From positions 62,001 to 126,000 of the forward strand of contig QAOA01003765.1 of assembly GCA_003255065.1 (NCBI GenBank): a stretch of 64,000 bases of DNA. The letters run 5' to 3'. The stretch comes from Cercis canadensis. Lineage: Eukaryota > Streptophyta > Magnoliopsida > Fabales > Fabaceae. How positions within the stretch are numbered: the stretch's first letter is position 1; each line of letters begins with the position of its first letter. This document shows, piece by piece, positions 56,985 to 64,000 of the stretch. The notes beneath the pieces were generated by a model, which made no database searches, was not told the DNA's origin, and worked only from the letters and a program-made list of their open reading frames with translations. The position numbers and the translations under genes are program-made.

Positions 56985-57504
56985 AATGCATTATACAAGT
57001 TGGTCCAAAAAGCAAGTTTCTCACCGCAGCTCAAATGGATAGGGTTTACTTTGGCAAGTTGCTCAACAAGCATTCTGTACTCAAAACAACAAAATTGAAA
57101 GAACATTAATAGAACCCTCACACAAGAATAACTCGTTTGAAATTCCTAAAACACGTAGAAAAAAAAAATTGCTCAAATAAATCTTACCTGAACCTCCTTA
57201 GTGCCCAAGCAGCATACTCAAATTGCTTTTTACCAACTGAGATCCAAGAGACTTCAGTTGCTAATCCGTAGTTTCCAATAGCAGCCCAACTTAATTTTCC
57301 ACAAACACTATAGGGAACAAATGAATTCCCAAAAGCCAATACTTCACAATCCTTCATATTGACTTCCAGGCTCTGCACCAATGATGAGCTCACGCTCAGA
57401 TGATGACCACCACAATGAGTAGGGAAGATGTCCATGTGGTGACTGAGCTGAGCACTGACTATACTACAGACAACTTGGTTGATATATGAATCTGCCAGAG
57501 ACAT
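56985..57504 (-). pseudogene. DUF547-domain protein fragment, two exons
   Basis: On the minus strand exon 57504-57188 includes FPTHCGGHHLSVSSS, KLSWAAIGNYGLATEVSWIS and VGKKQFEYAAWALRRF, then a GTAAG donor. The exon starting at 57074 after TACAG reads MLVEQLAKVNPIHLSCGEK, LAFWTNLYNALIVH and joins in phase. This is the start of the DUF547 domain found in plant proteins with an N-terminal leucine zipper (MIP1-like). The rest of the domain is missing, and TATATA-rich sequence follows. The left end is approximate. The visible part has no stop, but without the domain's main body it is probably a fragment. Confidence 0.65.
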
Positions 57505-57714
57505 AATAACCCACCAACTTCAGTGCCTCCACAACTTCAGGAAAATCTTCAGCATCTATCTCCTTCCCATTAGAGTTCTGAACCTTGCCACCCTCTTACT
57601 TGGGAAATGTTATGATCTTCAACATTGTTTGTCTTACCAAACATCATGGGAATTGCCAGCATCAAGCATGTTGCCGTCTGCTTGTGTTCATCTCCATTCC
57701 TTTCCTAAATTAAC

Positions 57715-58108
57715 AGCTTGGGTTCAAGAGTCATATAGAGCTTCACTCTCTTTCTTAACAACCCAGCAGTGTTTAATAGAGTGGACGGACCCAAGTCATT
57801 TAAACATTGTGTCACTAGGGATCCAATCTCTCAAATCCGCACAGTTTGACCATTATCAGGCAATACATCCTTGCTATTAGGATAGACAGGCTATAAATCC
57901 TTCTAATTAATAGCTTGGGTTCAAGAGTCATATAGAGCTTCACTCTCTTTCTTAACAACCCAGCAGTGTTTAATAGAGTGGACAGACCCAAGTCATTTAA
58001 ACATTGTGTCACTAGGGATCCAATCTCTCAAATCCGCACAGTTTGACCATTATCAGGCAATACATCCTTGCTATTAGGATAGACAGGCTATAAATCCTTC
58101 TAATTAGG
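57715..58108. repeat. 197-bp tandem duplication, two copies
   Basis: AGCTTGGGTTCAAGAGTCAT to AGGCTATAAATCCTTCTAAT occurs at 57715 and 57912 with one or two differences (GTGGACGGACC and GTGGACAGACC). It lies just upstream, in minus orientation, of the DUF547 fragment. No recognised coding content. Confidence 0.85.
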
Positions 58109-59899
58109 CAATAACTTCCTAAGATTATGCTGACCATCATGTTTAAAAATATATTTAAATATATTAATTAATTTATATTGATAAAAATAAAATAAAAAAT
58201 AAATATATAAATTAAAAAAAAAAAGTTAATTAGCTATTCAGAGTCTCTATATAGAGAAAAATAAAATGCAACTTGCCTATAGCAGAACTCAAAAAGGAAA
58301 ACACAAGGAAAAGACAGAGAAAAAGAATATACCCATCTGCACCTTCTAGCATCAAAATCAGAAGCCATCGTAAAGATTAGAACCAAAAAATCCATGCAAA
58401 GACAAAGTGCAGCAAAGAAATACAAACAAGAAAATTATTTTAGACTAGGAGAATCATCTTATACACCAAAATGACAAATGGGACTCCATAAAAAATTAGC
58501 TCCATTGTATACCTTGGAGCAATATCCAAAGATAGTTGAAGATATTAAAAACTAAAAACAGGTTTTAAAATAAAAAAAATCATCTTTCCCATAACTCATG
58601 GTCTACACACCTCAGATCTATGAATATAAGCATCTTAACAATCCTCAAGCTAATATTTTCCATCCCATGTTTACGATGTCAACATCAAAACTCACAAGCA
58701 TTTACACCTCAAAAGTAAATAAATGACTCACTTGAAACCAAGCTATATATTTTACAAAAACAATGCAATCAATACATGAAAGCCAAGGAAATAAATAACT
58801 AAAGAAACAAAAAATGAACAAGCTAAGATAATTAACATTATTTCTTTGTCTACAAACTATAAACGTATTTGTAACACAATTAAAAACAAAGGAACGCCAA
58901 TTTCATGTGACAAAACCCAAAAATCCTAGATGGAGCTGAACCACGGCATACCTATAACTGCAAGCCACTCTCAAAAGGTTGGAAATGACAAAAATGTATA
59001 TAATATCTATGAAACACCAGCTGTCTACATGTCACATTGCTGAATTTGGAAAAAGAAAACAGACACACAAGCAACAATTTGGTGACCACCCACACAAACG
59101 AGACAAAGAAAACTAACAGCAGCAAAAAACTCCTCAAATTAAATGGATTTTTTTAAAAATTTCAATGGTTTAATAATAACCATTTTTATCAAGCAATTTT
59201 CAAATATCAAGAAACTCGAAAAGAGTGCAAAAGAATAAATCAATGTGATTTTTTTTTTTTCCTCAAGACAACAAAATAAATAAATCTATTTTGTTATAAC
59301 ATTACATTCTAAGCCAATGCACCATTTCAAAGTCAAAATTTTCAAAAGACCCAAATCAGCTTGCAAGTGAAAAAATGCAGGTTTTGAAAGGATAATGGAA
59401 AAGGTGAAACAGAAATAATGACTTTGTTTTATGAACAAAAACTATCACACAGGCCCCCATAGTTTAAGTCATAACAATCTTTGGGCATTGTATCAAATGA
59501 AGAGGTACTCTCATTTTAAACCCCAAATGTCCATCTATACCCATTTTAAACCCCAAATGTCCATCGATTCTTGTCTTTAATCTATCTTTGTCTCACTCAA
59601 AGATCTTGCTTTCACTATGGTGGTATTGAAAAGAGATTATATTGCAATGAGTGATGAATAAAGGCTTCTAGACAAAATAAAATTCAAGGAATGTAAGAGT
59701 AATGGCTAATGGTTAATGGTAAAGAAAATTATTGAGACTTAAAGAAATGACACGCATCACACAATCAAGTCAAATATGGTAGGCATTTTTTATGGATGGA
59801 TAATGGATTTCCAAAAGGCTCAAGAAACAAGAGGAGGTTGATGAAGGAAATATATTTTAGAATGAAAATAAATTCAAGACTCATTTGTCACAAGATTAA
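58109..59899. other. Unassigned AT-rich sequence
   Basis: No gene or element recognised. A short duplicated phrase (CATTTTAAACCCCAAATGTC CATC) occurs twice at 59513-59565. Confidence 0.3.
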
Positions 59900-60355
59900 G
59901 ACTTCAAAATGAAAACAGTCAATCATTGATCAAAATGGACTTTTAAAAGCACGTAATGCAGGCAAGGTCTAAAGGTTGTGAAAGAAGCGTATAACAGGCT
60001 CAAAAATGTGTTTATTGGTCAAGAAGGATCAAGGAGACTTTTAAAAGCACGTAATGCAGGCAAGGTCTAAAGGTTGTGAAAAAAGGGTATAACAGGCTCA
60101 AAAATGTGTTTATTGGTCAAGAAGGATCAAGGATCATGATTTATATTTCTATTCCCATTCTTTTGAAATAAACAACAAAAACTAACATAACTTCTTCATT
60201 TGTCCCAGGAGAAAAACTTCAAAATGACAGCAGCCAATCATTGATCAAAATGGACTTTAAAAAGCACGTAATGTAGGCCAAGGTATAAAGGCTATGAAAG
60301 AATGGTATAAGAGGCTCAAACATGTGTTTATAGGTCAAGAGGGATCAAGGATCAT
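59900..60355. repeat. 98-bp tandem duplication plus a diverged third copy
   Basis: GACTTTTAAAAGCACGTAAT to GGTCAAGAAGGATCAAGGA starts at 59938 and again at 60036. A diverged copy starts at 60253 and is preceded by the same CAATCATTGATCAAAATG that precedes the first. No coding signal. Confidence 0.8.
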
Positions 60356-60632
60356 TTCAATATCTGTTTCAACTTTCTACTTCATTCTTTTTCTTGTGAC
60401 TTCTTTTTCACTTTTCCTCTATTTTTTTTCTACTTCATTCCTTTTTTTTTTTTTCCACTTTTCTTCTATTTNTCTTGCTTTTCTTTTTGTTTTTTTTTTT
60501 TTCCTTTTTCCTTTTTTACATTTCTTTTTTTGGCAGAAAATCTTTGTGCTTTATTCGTTCTTCCTATTTCTTCTCTTTCTTTTTTTTTTTTCACAAGATA
60601 CTGTAAATGAAAGGAACAATCATTTTACAACC
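60356..60632. other. T-rich low-complexity tract with an N
   Basis: Long T runs mixed with CTT and an N at 60472. The 117-codon open frame here is only poly-Phe/Leu from low complexity. Confidence 0.6.
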
Positions 60633-60980
60633 CAGCCCCCAGTGTAGGGGTGATCCTTGTCCAGGGTTTCTTTTGAAAAAAAAAGTTTCAAGCTCAATAA
60701 GGACAACAAGGGAAAAATAAGTAAAACGGTAGCAGAAAAATAGCCATTTCTCATTTCAATTCTTGACTGCTCATTTTTTAAACCTTAACCATGAAACAAA
60801 TTATTCAGCCCCCCAGTGTAGGGGTGATCCTTGTCCAAGGTTTCTTACCAAGAAAACTACCAAGCTCAACAGGGACAACAAGGGAAAACAAACAAATGAA
60901 AAGGTAGCAGAAAAATGGCCATTCCTCATTTCAGCTCTTGACTGTGCATTCATAAAACATTAACCATGTGACAAATATAT
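60633..60980. repeat. 173-bp tandem duplication, diverged
   Basis: CAGCCCCCAGTGTAGGGGTG and GATCCTTGTCCAGGGTTTCT to CTTGACTGCTCATT occur at 60633 and again from 60806, with about 10-15 per cent differences. No coding content. Confidence 0.75.
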
Positions 60981-61089
60981 ACCAAGTAAGAATTGTCAAA
61001 TATGGTATAAACAAACAGGCCAATCAAAATCAAATTATAATCTGAGGGGTTCAACAAACTTTTCATGCATTTTGTATGCCACTTCCAAA

Positions 61090-61365
61090 AGTCCCAACTT
61101 ATTCTTGAAGGCTATGAATTGAAGGAAGTTACAGAGTTTGAACTGAATGGAAATCACAAAAGAGAAACTCATATGTTTTCCAACGGAACATTTTTTTTTT
61201 AATCAAAAGGGAACTAGATACCACCCCAACTTATTCTTAAAGGCTATGAATTGAAGAAAGTTAGGGTGTTTGAACTAAAAGGAAATCACACAAAAGAGAA
61301 ACTTTTATGTTTTGCAATGGAACATTTTTTTTTTAATCAAAAGGGAACTAGATACCACCACAACA
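61090..61365. repeat. About 132-bp tandem duplication, diverged
   Basis: CCAACTTATTCTTGAAGGCT to AATCAAAAGGGAACTAGATA occurs at 61093 and 61226, each ending in a T run and GATACCACC. No coding content. Confidence 0.75.
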
Positions 61366-61866
61366 AAAACACTAATTTGAATAAGACACCAGAAAGATGA
61401 AAAACAAGAACAAATATCATCCATTTATTACAAAAACATTGGTTCAAATACTCTCACAAGCTTTCCTCTCTAAACAAAACAATGAAAAAGTTAACAAATG
61501 GTCATCAGCCATCAGGATTGGAGAGGAATACAAACTGAATTATATGGGTCTTCTAAGGAAAATATAGAAAATGTTTTCTGAGTATGGTGCAATGACATCT
61601 GTAATGCATTTCTCTATGAATTGTGCAAGCAAGAGATGCAAAAAGCCAAATTGCAAGTTATAAATAATCAATCTATAGAATATATACAAGCATAGAAGAA
61701 AAAATCTCCTATTCAATAGAAATGCATAAGAACTAATTGAGCAAGGAAACAATATAACACCAATCACAAATGACCAAATAAAAGAAGATTATTGTTATAC
61801 AAAATCCTCAAATCCCAAATAAAAACAATATGCTATTGACCCAAAGAAAAAATATTTATAACTTAC
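61366..61866. other. Unassigned sequence left of the Y14 exon
   Basis: No exon recognised. It may be intron sequence of the Y14-like fragment. Confidence 0.3.
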
Positions 61867-62002
61867 CTTGGAAAAACCAATTTGATGATAAGAGTTAAAT
61901 GAAGATTATTTATCTTCCCAAATTCACCAAATGCATTTTCTAGATCATCCTCTTGGGCTTCCTCATGCAACCCCATGACCAAAATAATCCATCCTTCAAC
62001 GG
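61867..62002 (-). pseudogene. Y14: Y14 (RBM8A) RRM exon fragment
   Basis: On the minus strand, after TATGCAG, it reads [20 protein letters not shown] and [17 protein letters not shown], then IIKLVFP, ending at a GTAAGT donor. VEGWIxLVxGxxEEAQEDDxxNAFGxFGxIxNLHLNLDRRTGFVKG is the start of the RRM of Y14, the exon-junction-complex partner of Mago. The last residues depart from DRRTG, so this copy is diverged, though it has no stop. No neighbouring Y14 exons are visible. A partial second copy lies in the tandem duplication at 62256-62315. Confidence 0.72.
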
Positions 62003-62568
62003 CTGCATACAAGAAATTGAAACTATGATTCAATGTTCCAACCAAAAATCGGGAAACGGTAAAATTATTTAGAATGAGCACTAAGCCTAAGCATAAATAC
62101 ACTAGTTGTGCGTGAATTAGGTTTAAACATAGTAATGCTTCAACTTCCATTTCTTATACAACAATGCACTATGATGCTATGTATTTTACTAGTTAGCCTT
62201 CATATTGTAACAACTAACAAGAAGATGAAGATGTCTTGCAGCCATAAATTGGAAAGATCATCCTCTTGGGCTTCCTCATGCAACCCCATGACCAAAATAA
62301 TCCATCCTTCAACGGCTGCATACAAGAAATTGAAACCATGATTCAATGTTCCAACCAAAAATCGGGAAAAGGTAAAATTATTTAGAATGAGCACTAAGCC
62401 TAAGCATAAATACACTAGTTGTGCGTGAATTAGGTTTAAACATAGTAATGCTTCAACTTCCATTTCTTATACAACAATGCACTATGATGCTATGTATTTT
62501 ATTAGTTAGCCTTCATATTGTAACAACTAACAAGAAGATGAAGGTGTCTTGCAGCCATAAATTGGAAA
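61943..62568. repeat. 313-bp tandem duplication including part of the Y14 exon
   Basis: GATCATCCTCTTGGGCTTCC to GCAGCCATAAATTGGAAA occurs at 61943-62255 and 62256-62568 with a handful of differences. It copies about 60 bases of the Y14 exon together with its upstream intron, so the second exon copy is incomplete. Confidence 0.85.
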
Positions 62569-63062
62569 GATCTTGCCCTGCATTACTATGGTTCTTATTT
62601 TGTGACATATTTGTAGTGCATATGTTAGTGAAAAATGCATAGCAGCAGCAGCAGCATTACATTTTAATACTGAAGCAATGTTCTACTAACTTCAAAATAC
62701 TATTATAATTCATAAAAAGTATAAACAGTATCTTACTACAATGACATATTTCAATTGAAAGTTGGTACTAGATTACATCTATGACATAATGTTTTTATTT
62801 CCCCTCCCCTAATCAATTTCATGAAGTGGAGGTAGGTATTGAAAATATGCTAAATGACAATTGAAAAGATAGCAACATAAATCACAAAAGCAAATGATTC
62901 AAGATTAGAAGAGAAAAAAAAAATATCCCTATAGTTGTGACGTATTTACAGGCATAAAGTAAGTTTTACCATCAAATGAATGATAACCATGTAACATTTC
63001 ATAGAATCAAAAGAAACTAACATGCAAAAGAACATGTTCAATTTATTTACTGGGTTTAATAC
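62569..63062. other. Unassigned; short AGC microsatellite
   Basis: AGCAGCAGCAGCAG at about 62641; otherwise AT-rich with no exon recognised. Confidence 0.35.
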
Positions 63063-63156
63063 CTGACCACCTTGCACAGCATAGAAGCTTGTAGATTCTA
63101 GAACTACACCAATATTAGCAGTTTCCAGGAACTCATAACCCATGTATATTGTGGTC
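63063..63156 (-). pseudogene. Alanyl-tRNA synthetase single-exon fragment
   Basis: On the minus strand, after TTCTTAG, it reads TIYMGYEFLETANIGVVLES and TSFYAVQGGQ and ends at a GTATT donor. VGLVLESTSFYAEQGGQ is the conserved editing-domain entry of cytosolic alanyl-tRNA synthetase, with the usual Glu of the AEQGGQ motif replaced by Val here. No other exon of this large gene is visible in the window. More exons could lie beyond 64000, but on the minus strand those would be upstream ones, and the downstream exons are certainly absent. Confidence 0.65.
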
Positions 63157-63449
63157 CTAAGAAAAGAAATGGCATAGAATAAAAAACATTAATAGTCTCA
63201 TGCTGAAAAGATGCCAAATAAATAATTAGGATGAATAAAGAAAATCTAATACAGCTGCTCAAGGAATTGGGGCGGAGGAGCAGAAAACTAAACAAACTTT
63301 CATCATACTATTTGCATTTTAATTTTTAGACAGATTGCACTCTGCACATTGCACACAACTCACTTTGTATTCATGTTCTCCTCCATTCACTGCATCTTAC
63401 AACAATTGCTATTTAGAAACCATAATTTTACATTTCTCAAGTCCCTGCA

Positions 63450-64000
63450 ACTAGGGGTGTAATCGGTCCGGTTTTCACCCCAAACCGAAACCAAACCAGC
63501 CAGAGAAACTCGGTTCGGTTCGGTTCGGTTTTTTGAATTTTTGAAAATAAAACCAAACCGAACCAAACCGGTCTAAATCAGTTCGGTTCAGTCGGTTTGG
63601 TCGGTTTAACCATGAAATGCCTGCTGAAGTCAAATTTTCAAATTCTAACAGGAAGAAAGGCAGAAAACCTCCACATACAAGCAAATCAACCCAAAAAAAA
63701 TGACAATTCAGTATCCTAATGCACAGAAAATCAGTAAATCAATAATTAAATATCAAATGTAACAATGTATTCTAAATGGAGGTGTTGATTAAACTTCTAA
63801 ATTATAGGAAATAAACCAGCAAATCACATATCATCCAAGATAACCAAGCACGGTGAGAAACCAGATGCAGATGAGGCTTTCTGGCAGAACAGCAGCAACC
63901 TCCCATTTTCCAGCAGTCATCTTTGTTATTAAACCAAAGTTACCAGTGATAGATGCATTATTTCCTGTTGTTTGGCAGAAAAAAGGATCATAAGTTGTAG
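63450..64000. repeat. Direct duplication, copy 2, runs off the window
   Basis: Same sequence as 48625-49166, same orientation, about 14.8 kb away. The left junction is CAACTAGGGGTGTAATCGG in both. The right end is beyond the window. Confidence 0.8.

Noticed and set aside
57479..57880. 133-codon plus-strand ORF
   Set aside because: Opposite to the DUF547 fragment and running into the 197-bp duplication; no domain.
60294..60647. 117-codon ORF
   Set aside because: Mostly Phe/Leu from a T-rich low-complexity tract that contains an N.
62108..62642. Two similar plus-strand ORFs of 77 and 73 codons
   Set aside because: They exist only because of the 313-bp tandem duplication and are antisense to Y14 intron sequence.

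Overview
The window is plant nuclear DNA, most likely from a eudicot. It is AT-rich and has spliced genes with GT-AG introns, long intergenic stretches, and many LTR retrotransposons and small DNA transposons. Everything here is read by eye: protein families come from motifs I recognise, and no alignment or database search was run. Five isolated N bases (22623, 44613, 51007, 53816, 60472) show this is an assembled draft; at least two of them (44613, 51007) sit between near-identical direct repeats.

Layout, left to right. 0.4-3.4 kb: a 3.0-kb solo LTR with a GTCAT target duplication. 4.19-17.32 kb: a decayed Ty3/Gypsy element of the Tat type (GAAAT duplication, two LTRs, gag-PR-RT-RH-archaeal-type RH-INT, two tandem-repeat blocks and an extra antisense ORF before the 3' LTR). 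Its RT is interrupted by a truncated minus-strand retroelement (7.18-11.16 kb) that keeps a long gag-like ORF with one stop. 18.8-23.5 kb: an apparently intact five-exon VPS11 gene. 25.43-36.40 kb: a second Tat-type element (GGTAC duplication) with the same layout, whose antisense ORF is split by a 1.36-kb solo LTR (CTCGG duplication). 38.48-39.07 kb: a LINE RNase H remnant split by a 387-bp solo LTR (CTTAG duplication). 39.8-42.1 kb: an intact, intronless subtilisin-like protease (SBT1 type). 43.4-44.9 kb: long-arm inverted-repeat MITEs with 9-bp target duplications; a related one-armed copy lies just upstream of VPS11.

45-64 kb: broken pieces of many unrelated nuclear genes, most with exon-intron boundaries still visible: CYP82-like P450, SLX9-like ribosome biogenesis protein, ERD6-like sugar transporter, kinesin-5, WAPL, U2AF65, a DUF547 protein, Y14 and alanyl-tRNA synthetase. 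The same region holds several short tandem duplications and a >540-bp, almost identical direct duplication (48.63 and 63.45 kb). This gene-fragment cluster resembles DNA-level gene-fragment capture (Helitron, Pack-MULE or similar) and is the most unusual part of the window.

Only VPS11 (endosomal/vacuolar tethering) and the subtilase (secreted protease) look functional. I see no functional link between them. The rest records nested transposition and decay.
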